Source of the DNA: Thiosocius sp963736445
GTDB taxonomy: Bacteria; Pseudomonadota; Gammaproteobacteria; Chromatiales; Chromatiaceae
Assembly: GCA_963736445.1 (NCBI GenBank)
Contig: CAVTOY010000006.1
Span: forward strand, 130,298 to 194,297
Reading direction: 5' to 3'
DNA length: 64,000 bases
Positions 30,885 through 39,021 of the stretch are shown here, piece by piece (position 1 is the first letter of the stretch; every line of letters starts with the position of its first letter). Position numbers and translations under genes: made by a program. The notes under the pieces are model-generated. The model ran no database searches, had not been told where the DNA came from, and saw only the letters and a list, made by a program, of their open reading frames with translations.

Positions 30885-31568
30885 ATGGGTCAAAAAGTAC
30901 ATCCAACCGGCATTCGCCTCGGCATCGTCTCTGAGTGGACATCGAAGTGGTATGCCGACAGCAAGGACTACGCGGATCTTCTCAACACGGATCTTGAGGT
31001 GCGTGATTTTCTGAAGAAGAAGCTGCGGCAGGCCTCTGTCAGTCGAATTCAGATCGATCGGCCTGCGAAGAACGCGCACATTACCATTCATACCGCACGA
31101 CCAGGCCTGGTGATTGGTAAGAAGGGCGAAGACATCGACGCGCTGCGCAAAGAGGTTGCGGCGCGCATGGGGATTCCCGTGCATATCAGCATCGAAGAGA
31201 TCCGCAAGCCGGAGTTGGACGCACAGTTGGTGGCGGAAAGCATCGCGCAGCAACTCGAGCGCCGCATCATGTTCCGCCGCGCGATGAAGCGTGCAGTGCA
31301 GAACTCGATGCGTCTAGGTGCACAAGGTATCAAGGTCAATATCGCCGGCCGGCTGAACGGCGCGGAGATCGCGCGCAGTGAGTGGTATCGCGAAGGCCGC
31401 GTACCGCTGCACACTTTGCGCGCCGATATCGATTATGGCTTCGCCGAAGCACACACCACCTATGGGATCATCGGGGTGAAAACCTGGATCTTCAAGGGCG
31501 AGGTCTTCGGCGACCGCGAAGAAGAGCAGGAAGCGTCGGCGCCAGCCAAAGGCGCACCGCGAGGGTAG
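30885..31568 (+). CDS. rpsC: 30S ribosomal protein S3
   Basis: Forms the mRNA entry site with S4 and S5. The 227-residue protein begins MGQKVHPTGIRLGIVSEWTS, has the KH-domain motif VIGKKGEDIDALRKEVA, and contains GIKVNIAGRLNGAEIARSEW. The ATG at 30885 yields the canonical N-terminus; in-frame upstream codons overlap rplV. rplP follows eight bases later. Confidence 0.98.
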   Translation: MGQKVHPTGIRLGIVSEWTSKWYADSKDYADLLNTDLEVRDFLKKKLRQASVSRIQIDRPAKNAHITIHTARPGLVIGKKGEDIDALRKEVAARMGIPVHISIEEIRKPELDAQLVAESIAQQLERRIMFRRAMKRAVQNSMRLGAQGIKVNIAGRLNGAEIARSEWYREGRVPLHTLRADIDYGFAEAHTTYGIIGVKTWIFKGEVFGDREEEQEASAPAKGAPRG

Positions 31569-31576
31569 GGTAAAAA

Positions 31577-31990
31577 ATGCTGCAGCCTAAACGTACCAAA
31601 TTTCGGAAACAGATGAAGGGCCGTAACCGCGGCCTAGCGCAATCTGGCAACCGAGTCAGCTTCGGCGAATTCGGATTGAAAGCCACCGGCCGCGGCCGTA
31701 TCACTGCCCGTCAGATCGAGGCAGCCCGGCGGACCATCACGCGCACGGTAAAGCGTGGCGGCAAGCTCTGGATCCGTGTTTTCCCTGACAAGCCAGTCTC
31801 GAAGAAGCCACTCGAAGTCCGAATGGGCAAGGGCAAGGGCAATGTCGAGTACTGGGTTGCCCAGGTGCAGCCTGGCCGGATGCTGTATGAAATCGAGGGT
31901 GTGAATGAGGACCTGGCCCGCGAAGCCTTCGCGCTTGCGGCAGCCAAGCTTCCGGTGCAAACCGCATTTGTGAAACGGATGATCCTGTGA
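31577..31990 (+). CDS. rplP: 50S ribosomal protein L16
   Basis: Organises the A-site finger region of the 50S and is needed for late assembly. The 137-residue protein begins MLQPKRTKFRKQMKGRNRGL and contains FGEFGLKATGRGRITARQIE and RVFPDKPVSKKPLEVRMGKG. The stop TGA shares its A with the rpmC ATG. Confidence 0.99.
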   Translation: MLQPKRTKFRKQMKGRNRGLAQSGNRVSFGEFGLKATGRGRITARQIEAARRTITRTVKRGGKLWIRVFPDKPVSKKPLEVRMGKGKGNVEYWVAQVQPGRMLYEIEGVNEDLAREAFALAAAKLPVQTAFVKRMIL

Positions 31991-32190
31991 TGAAAGCGTC
32001 AGAACTTCGTGGCCAATCAGAGGCAGAGCTGCGCAAAGCCCTGCAAGACTTGCTGAAAGAACAGTTCAATTTGCGCATGCAACGCGGTACCGGTCAGTTT
32101 TCTCGGCCGCACCTGATGAAAGACGCGCGGCGCAGCATTGCGCGCGTAAAGACAGTGTTGAATGAAATGCGCCAGGCAGGTGAATCATGA
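31990..32190 (+). CDS. rpmC: 50S ribosomal protein L29
   Basis: A small two-helix protein at the tunnel exit. The 66-residue protein MKASELRGQSEAELRKAL contains LKEQFNLRMQRGTGQFSRPH and ARVKTVLNE. It starts at the ATG overlapping the rplP stop by one base. Its own stop overlaps the rpsQ start by four bases. Confidence 0.97.
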   Translation: MKASELRGQSEAELRKALQDLLKEQFNLRMQRGTGQFSRPHLMKDARRSIARVKTVLNEMRQAGES

Positions 32191-32447
32191 CCGAGCAAAC
32201 CACAGAGAATCGCACCCTGCAGGGGCGTGTTGTGAGCGACAAAATGGACAAGAGCATCACGGTCATGATCGATCGCTTCGTGAAGCACCCGCTCTACGGA
32301 AAGTTCGTCCGCAAGTCCACTAAGGTCCACGCCCACGACGAGAACAACGAGTGCAAGGCGGGCGATCTGGTCGTAGTCGAGCAGTGCCGTCCTTTGTCGA
32401 AGACCAAGACCTGGCGTTTTATCAAGCTGATCGAACGCGCCAGCTGA
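32187..32447 (+). CDS. rpsQ: 30S ribosomal protein S17
   Basis: An early-binding 30S protein with an OB fold. The 86-residue protein contains LQGRVVSDKMDKSITVMIDR and HPLYGKFVRKSTKVHAHDE, then ECRPLSKTKTW-like ending (EQCRPLSKTKTWRFIKLI). End of the E. coli-defined S10 gene set; the next gene is 45 bases away. Confidence 0.98.
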   Translation: MTEQTTENRTLQGRVVSDKMDKSITVMIDRFVKHPLYGKFVRKSTKVHAHDENNECKAGDLVVVEQCRPLSKTKTWRFIKLIERAS

Positions 32448-32492
32448 TTCAAGACAGAAATTCAAGCAGTCAATTTTGGTGGAGTTAGGGTC

Positions 32493-32861
32493 ATGATCCA
32501 GATGCAGTCCTTGCTGAACGTCGCCGACAACAGTGGCGCACGTCGCGTTCAATGCATCAAGGTGCTCGGTGGCTCCCATCGGCGCTACGCCGGCATTGGA
32601 GACGTTATCAAGGTGTCGATCAAAGATGCTAACCCACGCGGCAAGGTCAAGAAGGGCGACGTCTTTAATGCCGTCGTAGTGCGTACGCGAAAGGGTGTCC
32701 GGCGGCCGGACGGATCGCTGATCCGTTTCGACGGCAATGCGGCAGTGCTGCTCAACGCCAAGCTCGAGCCAATCGGCACCCGGATCTTCGGACCGGTGAC
32801 CCGCGAGCTGCGCAGCGAGCGCTTTATGAAAATAATCTCACTCGCACCCGAAGTGCTTTGA
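32493..32861 (+). CDS. rplN: 50S ribosomal protein L14
   Basis: A 50S interface protein. The 122-residue protein starts MIQMQSLLNVADNSGARRVQ and contains KKGDVFNAVVVRTRKGVRRP and the C-terminal FGPVTRELRSERFMKIISLA. GGAG lies upstream. First gene of the spc set. Confidence 0.99.
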   Translation: MIQMQSLLNVADNSGARRVQCIKVLGGSHRRYAGIGDVIKVSIKDANPRGKVKKGDVFNAVVVRTRKGVRRPDGSLIRFDGNAAVLLNAKLEPIGTRIFGPVTRELRSERFMKIISLAPEVL

Positions 32862-32872
32862 GGTAGGCAAAG

Positions 32873-33190
32873 ATGGCAAGCAAGATCCGAAAAGGCGACG
32901 ACGTCATCGTGGTGGCCGGTAAAGACAAGGGCAAGCGAGGCACAGTGTTGCGCGTCGCCGAAGACCGTGTAGTCGTGGAAAATGTCAATTTGGCGAGAAA
33001 ACACGTGAAACCGAACCCGAACAAGGGCGAACAAGGCGGTATTATCGATAAGGAAATGCCGCTGCACGTATCGAATGTGGCCCTTTTCAACCCCGCTACC
33101 GACCGAGGCGATCGCGTGGGCTTCAAGACCCTCGATGACGGCCGGAAGGTGCGTGTCTACAAGTCAAACGGCGAAGTCGTTGACGTCTGA
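32873..33190 (+). CDS. rplX: 50S ribosomal protein L24
   Basis: An assembly-initiator protein with a KOW domain at the N-terminus (KIRKGDDVIVVAGKDKGKRG). It is 105 residues, normal for the family, and also shows NLARKHVKPNPNKGEQGGII. rplE begins ten bases after its stop. Confidence 0.98.
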   Translation: MASKIRKGDDVIVVAGKDKGKRGTVLRVAEDRVVVENVNLARKHVKPNPNKGEQGGIIDKEMPLHVSNVALFNPATDRGDRVGFKTLDDGRKVRVYKSNGEVVDV

Positions 33191-33200
33191 GGCGATAGCA

Positions 33201-33737
33201 ATGACAAGGCTCCAGGAACAGTTTAAAGAATCCGTCATTCCACAGTTGATGGAAAAATTCGGGTATAGCACCGTCATGCAGGTGCCACGGATCGAAAAAA
33301 TCACGCTGAACATGGGTGTTGGCGAAGCTGTGGGCGACAAGAAGGTCATGGAGTTCGCGGTCCGAGACATGACCAAGATCGCCGGACAGAAGCCGATTAT
33401 CACCAAGGCCAAGAAGTCGGTGGCTGGTTTCAAAATCCGTGACGGCTGGCCGATTGGTTGCAAGGTAACGCTGCGTCGTGAACGCATGTATGAATTCCTC
33501 GACCGACTGATCAACATAGCGATTCCGCGAATTCGTGATTTTCGCGGTGTTAGCGCCAAGTCGTTCGATGGTATGGGCAACTACAGTATGGGCGTGAAAG
33601 AGCAGATCATTTTCCCCGAGGTGGAGTACGACAAAATCGATGCCTTGCGCGGTCTAGATATCACCATTACAACCACGGCAAAAAATGACGATGAGTGTCG
33701 GGCGCTGCTCGACGGCTTTAATTTTCCGTTCAAGTAA
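33201..33737 (+). CDS. rplE: 50S ribosomal protein L5
   Basis: Binds 5S rRNA and contacts the P-site tRNA. The 178-residue protein begins MTRLQEQFKESVIPQLMEKF and contains VPRIEKITLNMGVGEAVGDK and GCKVTLRRERMYEFLDRLIN. The ATG at 33201 gives the standard length; starting further upstream would overlap rplX out of frame with its product. Confidence 0.98.
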   Translation: MTRLQEQFKESVIPQLMEKFGYSTVMQVPRIEKITLNMGVGEAVGDKKVMEFAVRDMTKIAGQKPIITKAKKSVAGFKIRDGWPIGCKVTLRRERMYEFLDRLINIAIPRIRDFRGVSAKSFDGMGNYSMGVKEQIIFPEVEYDKIDALRGLDITITTTAKNDDECRALLDGFNFPFK

Positions 33738-33751
33738 CCCGGCAGAGAGTC

Positions 33752-34057
33752 ATGGCAAAAAAGAGCATGTGGGCCCGCGAGGTCAAGCGGACAAAGATGG
33801 TGGCCAAGTACGCCAATAAACGCGCTGAATTGAAGGCGGTCATCAGCGATCGAACGAAGTCCGCGGAAGAGATCGATGCCGCTATGGTTGCGTTGCAAAA
33901 GCTGCCGCGTGACGCTAGTCCGGCGCGTCAACAACGGCGCTGCAGGGCGTCGGGTAGGCCCCACGCTGTTTACCGCAAGTTTGGACTGTGTCGCAACAAG
34001 CTGCGCGAGGCCGCGATGCGCGGCGACGTCCCAGGATTGAAGAAGGCCAGCTGGTAG
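33752..34057 (+). CDS. rpsN: 30S ribosomal protein S14 (zinc-independent form)
   Basis: A 30S head protein. At 101 residues it is the long form lacking the CxxC zinc motifs, as in most Gammaproteobacteria. It starts MAKKSMWAREVKRTKMVAKY and ends YRKFGLCRNKLREAAMRGDV plus PGLKKASW. A 120-base gap, unusually long inside this operon, separates it from rpsH. Confidence 0.98.
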   Translation: MAKKSMWAREVKRTKMVAKYANKRAELKAVISDRTKSAEEIDAAMVALQKLPRDASPARQQRRCRASGRPHAVYRKFGLCRNKLREAAMRGDVPGLKKASW

Positions 34058-34177
34058 CGCCAGACTAGCTTTCACGCTGAAGTTTTACTACAATGAGCGG
34101 CTACCTCGGTTGAGGGCAGTCGTCGTGAAACCGGTATCGCACTCAGCAAGAGTGGTCTGACCAAAAGGAGTTCCAAC

Positions 34178-34573
34178 ATGAGCATGTCAGATCCGATTGC
34201 GGATATGCTGACTCGCATCCGCAACGGCCAGGTTGCTGGCAAGATATCCGTCCGGATGCCGGCGTCGAAACAGAAAGCCGCGGTCGCCCAAGTCCTCAAG
34301 GACGAAGGTTACATCAAAGACTTCGCTACAGCTGAGCTGAACGGTAAGCCGGCAATCGACGTCACACTGAAATATTTTCAGGGCTCCCCCGTCATCGAGT
34401 ATGTCAAACGGGTCAGTCGACCCGGCCTGCGCATCTATAAGAGCCGGGAAGAGTTGCCGAAGGTCCGGGGTGGGCTCGGCATAGCCATCGTCTCCACCTC
34501 TAAAGGCGTGATGACCGACCGGGAGGCCCGCAAACAGGGCCACGGTGGCGAGGTCATCGCCTTTGTAGCCTGA
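34178..34573 (+). CDS. rpsH: 30S ribosomal protein S8
   Basis: A central-domain assembly protein and, in E. coli, the repressor of the spc operon. The 131-residue protein starts MSMSDPIADMLTRIRNGQVA and ends GLGIAIVSTSKGVMTDREAR then GGEVIAFVA. AGGAG precedes the ATG. The 120 bases upstream hold no gene; TACAAT at 34090-34095 resembles a -10 without a convincing -35. Confidence 0.98.
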   Translation: MSMSDPIADMLTRIRNGQVAGKISVRMPASKQKAAVAQVLKDEGYIKDFATAELNGKPAIDVTLKYFQGSPVIEYVKRVSRPGLRIYKSREELPKVRGGLGIAIVSTSKGVMTDREARKQGHGGEVIAFVA

Positions 34574-34587
34574 CGGGGAGTACTGTC

Positions 34588-35115
34588 ATGTCTCGTATCG
34601 CGAAAGCACCTATCAGTGTGCCGAAGGGCGTCGACATCAAGATCGACGGCCGTAACGTGAGCGTCAAGGGGAGCAAGGGCTCTCTTGCGTTGAAGCTGCA
34701 CCCGTCGGTCTCGGTGAAACTGGAAGACGGGGTAATTAGCGTCGCACCGGCAGAAGATGGGGCCTGGGCCATGGCCGGCACGATGCGCGCGCTGTTGGGA
34801 AATATGGTACATGGTTGCGGCCAAGGATTTGAGAAAAAGCTGCAGCTTGTCGGTGTCGGTTACCGCGCCCAGTCGAAAGGTAAAACGCTGAATCTGAACC
34901 TCGGGTTCTCGCACCCGATTGATTACGCGGCGCCGGAGGGCGTCACCATCGACACGCCGTCGCAGACCGAGATCGTGGTCGCCGGCAGCGATAAGCAGCG
35001 CGTCGGCCAAGTGGCCGCGGAGATCCGCGCCTTCCGCCCGCCGGAGCCGTACAAAGGCAAAGGCGTTCGCTATGCGGACGAGCGCATCGTGCGCAAAGAA
35101 GCGAAGAAGAAATAA
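34588..35115 (+). CDS. rplF: 50S ribosomal protein L6
   Basis: Binds near the sarcin-ricin loop at the factor site. The 175-residue protein starts MSRIAKAPISVPKGVDIKID and has the second-domain signature QLVGVGYRAQSKGKTLNLNL, then PEPYKGKGVRYADERIVRKE. Standard length and order. Confidence 0.99.
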   Translation: MSRIAKAPISVPKGVDIKIDGRNVSVKGSKGSLALKLHPSVSVKLEDGVISVAPAEDGAWAMAGTMRALLGNMVHGCGQGFEKKLQLVGVGYRAQSKGKTLNLNLGFSHPIDYAAPEGVTIDTPSQTEIVVAGSDKQRVGQVAAEIRAFRPPEPYKGKGVRYADERIVRKEAKKK

Positions 35116-35126
35116 GAGGTCAGTCC

Positions 35127-35483
35127 ATGGACAAGAAAGCGTCCCGTATTCGACGGGCCCGCCGTGCGCGGGCCAAGATCCGCGAGTTGGGCGTGCACCG
35201 CCTGACCATTCACCGCACGCCGCGTCACATTTACGCGCAGGTCATCGCGCCGAGCGGCGATGCGGTAATCGCTGCGGCCTCGACCATCGACAAATCGGTT
35301 GCCGCCGATTTACAGGGCCCGAGCGGCAACGCGGCCGCCGCGGCTGTGGTCGGCCGTTTCGTCGCAGAGCGTGCCAAGGCCAAGGGTGTCGAACGCGTCG
35401 CGTTCGATCGCTCGGGTTTCCGTTACCACGGCCGGGTGAAGGCCCTCGCCGACGCAGCCCGCGATGCCGGGCTTGAGTTCTAA
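35127..35483 (+). CDS. rplR: 50S ribosomal protein L18
   Basis: Binds 5S rRNA together with L5. The 118-residue protein has the basic N-terminus (KKASRIRRARRARAKIRELG), RLTIHRTPRHIYAQVI and ends with FDRSGFRYHGRVKALADAAR. It is intact; the next gene, rpsE, is the first of three frame-disrupted genes. Confidence 0.98.
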   Translation: MDKKASRIRRARRARAKIRELGVHRLTIHRTPRHIYAQVIAPSGDAVIAAASTIDKSVAADLQGPSGNAAAAAVVGRFVAERAKAKGVERVAFDRSGFRYHGRVKALADAARDAGLEF

Positions 35484-35496
35484 GGGGTCTTAATAG

Positions 35497-36003
35497 ATGG
35501 CGAATTACGAAACGAAACCTTCCGGTGACGACCTGTTCGAAAAGCTTATCGGCATCAATCGGGTGGCCAAGGTGGTCAAAGGCGGCCGCGTCTTCGGTTT
35601 TGCTGCGCTGACCGTGGTCGGTGACGGCAACGGCAAGGTCGGTTTTGGACGCGGCAAGGCGCAGGAAGTGCCGATCGCGATTCAAAAGGCGATGGAGAAT
35701 GGCGCGCAAGCAACATGAAACCGGTCGAATTCAAGAACGGTACCCTGCAGTACCCCTTGTGCGGCCGCCACGGCGCCGCCAAGGTCTACATGCAGCCGGC
35801 CTCCGAAGGTACCGGCATTATTGCCGGCGGCGCCATGCGTGCAGTCCTCGAGGTCGTCGGGGTACGTGACGTGCTGTCCAAGTGTATTGGCACCAACAAC
35901 CCGATCAATGTCGTGCGCGCGACCATGAACGGCCTGCTGAAATGGTGATCCCGAATATGTCGCGGCCAAGCGCGGCAAAAAGGTAGAAGAGATCCTGGGG
36001 TAA
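35497..36003 (+). pseudogene. rpsE: 30S ribosomal protein S5, frame-disrupted as read
   Basis: S5 forms part of the mRNA entry channel and the decoding region. Three frames together give one complete S5 of about 168 residues: MANYETKPSGDDLFEKLIGI through GRGKAQEVPIAIQKAME, then KPVEFKNGTLQYPL through NPINVVRATMNGLLK, then EYVAAKRGKKVEEILG with stop at 36001-36003. The first break (35698-35712) is explained by two extra bases, T35700 and C35711; without them it reads EKARKNM as in other S5. The second (about 35941-35953) fits two missing bases. S5 is essential and the protein is otherwise conserved, so base-calling error is more likely than gene loss. Confidence 0.85.
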
Positions 36004-36009
36004 GCCGAC

Positions 36010-36201
36010 ATGGCCGAGAAAAAGACGATGAAGGTTAAACTGGTGCGCAGAGTGCATGGGCGTCTGGAGAAACACCGTGCCTGTGTCCGCGGACTGGGTC
36101 TGCGCCGCATGCACCAAGTAGTGGAAGTCGAAGATACGCCAGCCACGCGCGGCATGGTTAAAAAGGTGTCCTACATGGTCGAGGTAGTGGAGACAGCATG
36201 A
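36010..36201 (+). CDS. rpmD: 50S ribosomal protein L30
   Basis: A small 50S protein. The 63-residue product contains MKVKLVRRVHGRLEKHRACV and RGLGLRRMHQVVEVEDTPAT, normal for L30 with a short N-terminal extension (MAEKKT). It is intact although both neighbours, rpsE and rplO, are frame-disrupted. Confidence 0.96.
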   Translation: MAEKKTMKVKLVRRVHGRLEKHRACVRGLGLRRMHQVVEVEDTPATRGMVKKVSYMVEVVETA

Positions 36202-36202
36202 C

Positions 36203-36638
36203 ATGCGCCTGAATACACTCAAGCCTGCCAACGGCAGCAAGACCAACCGCAAGCGCGTGGGCCGGGGTATCGGCAGCGGCTTCGGCAAGACCGGCGGGCG
36301 AGGCCATAAGGGCCAGAAGTCGCGCGCCGGCGGTTTTCACAAGACCGGCTTCGAGGGCGGGCAGATGCCGCTGCAACGCCGTCTTCCCAAGGTGGGTTTT
36401 CGCTCGCGGCATGGCACGTGCCACCGGCGAGTTGCGGCTGAACGATAGCGCTAAGGTTGAAGGCGATGTGGTCGATATGGACGCGCTTCACCGTGCAGAT
36501 GTACTCCCGATGTCGAAAAACCGCGCCAAGGTAATCCTCTCCGGCAGCATCGGACGAGCGGTCACGGTCCGCGGAATCGGGGTGACCAAGGGTGCGCGCG
36601 CCGCCATCGAAGCGGCCGGCGGCAGGGTAGAGGACTAA
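36203..36638 (+). pseudogene. rplO: 50S ribosomal protein L15, frame-disrupted as read
   Basis: L15 is a late-assembling 50S protein. The first frame gives MRLNTLKPANGSKTNRKRVG through FEGGQMPLQRRLPKVGFRSR and then loses homology. The second frame takes over at 36411 (MARATGELRLNDSAKVEGDV) and ends AIEAAGGRVED. Removing one base near 36408-36410 joins them into a normal protein of about 144 residues. A single-base insertion is therefore the simplest explanation, either a sequencing error or a real frameshift. Confidence 0.85.
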
Positions 36639-36648
36639 GGACACGCTG

Positions 36649-37999
36649 ATGGCTGACTGAACCCGGCGACTCACTGGCGGTATGCAGTCTGGGCGCCTCA
36701 CGGAACTGCGTCAGCGGCTGCTGTTTCTGCTTGGCGCATGATTGTCTACCGCATCGGGACCTTCATCCCGGTGCCGGGGATCAACCCGGCGGCATTGGCC
36801 GCGCTGTTCGACCAGCAGCAAGGCACCATTCTGGACATGTTCAACATGTTTTCAGGTGGCGCGCTGAGCGCGCTAGTCGCTGTTTGCGCTGGGGATAATG
36901 CCCTACATCTCCGCCTCCATCATCATGCAGTTGATGACCGCGGTGATCCGAAGCTGGAGCAGCTGAAGAAAGAGGGCGAGGCCGGCCGGCGCAAGATTAC
37001 CCAGTACACCCGTTACGGCACGGTGGTGCTGGCGACCTTCCAGGCGATCGGTATCTCGATCGCGCTGCAGGGGCAGGTCGGTCGGGGGTCACCGTGGTGA
37101 TACTACAGGGCTGCCGTTTGTGATTTCGGCCGTCGTCTGCTGGTCACGGGCACGATGTTCCTGATGTGGCTGGGCGAGCAGATCACTGAACGCGGTATCG
37201 GTAACGGCATTTCGATGATCATATTTGCGGGGATCGTCGCCGGGTTGCCGGCGGCCATTGGTTCGGTCGCTGGAACTGGTCAGCAACCGGCGAGATGAAT
37301 GCGCTATTTTGCCTGTTCCTGTTCGCGCTGGCGATGGCGGTGACCGCGTTTCGTCGTTTTCGTCGAGCGTGGCCAGCGCCGGATAACGGTCAACTATGCC
37401 AAACGGCAGCAGGGTCGCAAGATGTATGCGGCGCAAAGCACCATCTGCCGCTGAAGCTCAACATGGCCGGCGTTATCCCGCCGATCTTTGCGTCGAGCAT
37501 TATTCTGTTTCCCGGCCACGCTGGCGCAGTGGTTGGGCAGTAGCGAGGAGATGGGCTGGCTGCAGGACATCGTGCCAAGCTGTCGCCGGGAGAGCCCATC
37601 TATGTGGTGATGTATGCCGCGGCGATCATATTCTTCTGTTTCTTCTACACGGCGTTGGTTTTCAACTCGAAGGACACGGCGGACAATTTGAAACGGTCCG
37701 GCGCGTTTATCCCTGGTATTCGTCCGGGCGAGCAGACCGCGCGCTACATCGACCAGGTCATGTCCCGGCTTACCCTGGCGGGAGCAATCTACATCACGCT
37801 GGTCTGCCTGATGCCGGAATTTCTGATCGTCGGATGGAATGTGCCTTTCTACTTTGGCGGCACCTCATTGTTGATCGTGGTGGTAGTAGTGATGGATTTC
37901 ATGGCCCAGGTGCAGGCGCATGTGATGTCGCACCAGTACGAAGGGCTGATGAAAAAAGCGAATCTGAAGGGTATCGGCGGCACGGGCGTGCCCCGCTGA
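36649..37999 (+). pseudogene. secY: Preprotein translocase subunit SecY, multiply frame-disrupted as read
   Basis: SecY is the essential pore of the SecYEG channel. All three forward frames are needed to read it. Conserved segments appear in order: IVYRIGTFIPVPGINP, MFNMFSGGAL, LEQLKKEGEAGRRKITQYTR, GTMFLMWLGEQITERGIGNG, ITVNYAKRQQGRKMYAAQS, LKLNMAGVIPPIFASSIILF, and an intact tail from IYVVMYAAAIIFFCFFYTAL to KKANLKGIGGTGVPR. The total span predicts about 450 residues, normal for SecY. I count at least ten single-base insertions or deletions, many of them in runs of C or G (for example ggcctg read as ggctg). Such damage in an essential gene suggests a poor consensus here. Confidence 0.85.
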
Positions 38000-38028
38000 T
38001 CGATAACGCTTGAGTTTAGGAGATAAAG

Positions 38029-38211
38029 ATGAAAGTCCGTGCCTCTGTGAAAAAGATGTGCCGCAACTGCAAGATCATCAAACGCAAGGGCGTGGTGCGG
38101 GTGATTTGCACCGACCCACGGCACAAGCAGCGCCAAGGCCATGCTTGCGTTGCGGAAGTGTCGCAAATGCGCGTAGAATTTCGCGGCCTTCGCGCGGCGG
38201 TCCGCGGCTGA
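38029..38211 (+). CDS. rpmJ: 50S ribosomal protein L36 with unusual C-terminal extension
   Basis: A zinc-ribbon 50S protein. Cys11, Cys14, Cys27 and His32 form the zinc site (CRNCKIIKRKGVVRVIC, then RHKQRQG). L36 normally ends at RQG, about 37-38 residues; here the frame runs on for 23 more residues (HACVAEVSQMRVEFRGLR and so on) to 60. The extension overlaps a promoter-like sequence (TTGCGG at 38150, TAGAAT at 38174, 18 bases apart). The true stop may have been lost by the same kind of base error seen in secY just upstream. Confidence 0.9.
   Translation: MKVRASVKKMCRNCKIIKRKGVVRVICTDPRHKQRQGHACVAEVSQMRVEFRGLRAAVRG
38150..38179 (+). promoter_or_regulatory. Candidate promoter before rpsM (alpha group)
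   Basis: TTGCGG (38150-38155) and TAGAAT (38174-38179) with an 18-base spacer lie 51 bases upstream of rpsM, inside the apparent extension of rpmJ. Weak on its own, but placed where an internal alpha-operon promoter would be expected. Confidence 0.35.
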
Positions 38212-38229
38212 ATCAGGAGAGATTTGAGA

Positions 38230-38586
38230 ATGGCACGTATTGCTGGAGTCAATATTCCAGATCGCAAACACACCGTGGTTGCCCTCACGTCAATCTACGG
38301 CATCGGTATTACCCGCGCGCGCCAGATCTGTGATACGGCTAACGTCCCGATCGACCGCAAGATCATGGACCTTACCGAAGAAGAGGTCGAGAAGCTCCGC
38401 GCCGAGGTAGCCAAGTTCCCCGTCGAAGGTGACCTTCGACGCGAGGTATCGATGAACATCAAACGACTGATGGATCTGGGCTGCAACCGCGGTATCCGCC
38501 ATCGTCGTGGTTTGCCGCTGCGTGGCCAGCGCACCCGTACCAACGCGCGCACCCGCAAGGGCCCGCGTAAACCCATCAGGCGATAA
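38230..38586 (+). CDS. rpsM: 30S ribosomal protein S13
   Basis: A 30S head protein that contacts the P-site tRNA and L5. The 118-residue protein starts MARIAGVNIPDRKHTVVALT and contains GLPLRGQRTRTNARTRKGPR. The ATG at 38230 follows the AGGAGAG ribosome site. First gene of the alpha set. Confidence 0.98.
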   Translation: MARIAGVNIPDRKHTVVALTSIYGIGITRARQICDTANVPIDRKIMDLTEEEVEKLRAEVAKFPVEGDLRREVSMNIKRLMDLGCNRGIRHRRGLPLRGQRTRTNARTRKGPRKPIRR

Positions 38587-38615
38587 CGCGCTAGCATCAA
38601 TTTAGGAAAAGGCAG

Positions 38616-39005
38616 ATGGCCAAGACTCCGACCCGGACCCGCAAAAAGGTCAAAAAGGTTGTTACCGATGGCGTCGCACACGTCCATGCGTCGTTCAACA
38701 ACACCATCATTACAATCACTGACCGCCAGGGCAACGCCCTTTGCTGGGCTACATCTGGTGGTTCAGGTTTCCGCGGCTCGCGCAAGAGCACGCCGTTCGC
38801 TGCCCAGGTCGCGGCAGATCGTGCCGGTCAGGTTGCCAAGGAGTACGGGGTGAAAAACCTCGACGTGAATATCAAGGGCCCCGGACCGGGGCGTGAGTCG
38901 GCGGTGCGGGCACTGAACAACGCCGGGTTCAAGATCACGAGTATCTCCGACGTAACGCCGATCCCGCACAACGGCTGCCGCCCACCCAAGAAACGTCGCG
39001 TCTGA
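38616..39005 (+). CDS. rpsK: 30S ribosomal protein S11
   Basis: A platform protein of the 30S subunit. The 129-residue protein contains GVAHVHASFNNTIITITDRQ, the GSGFRGSRKSTPFAAQVAAD motif and ends PHNGCRPPKKRRV, all typical. Seventeen bases before rpsD. Confidence 0.99.
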   Translation: MAKTPTRTRKKVKKVVTDGVAHVHASFNNTIITITDRQGNALCWATSGGSGFRGSRKSTPFAAQVAADRAGQVAKEYGVKNLDVNIKGPGPGRESAVRALNNAGFKITSISDVTPIPHNGCRPPKKRRV

Positions 39006-39021
39006 CCTGGAGTCCTGAGCA

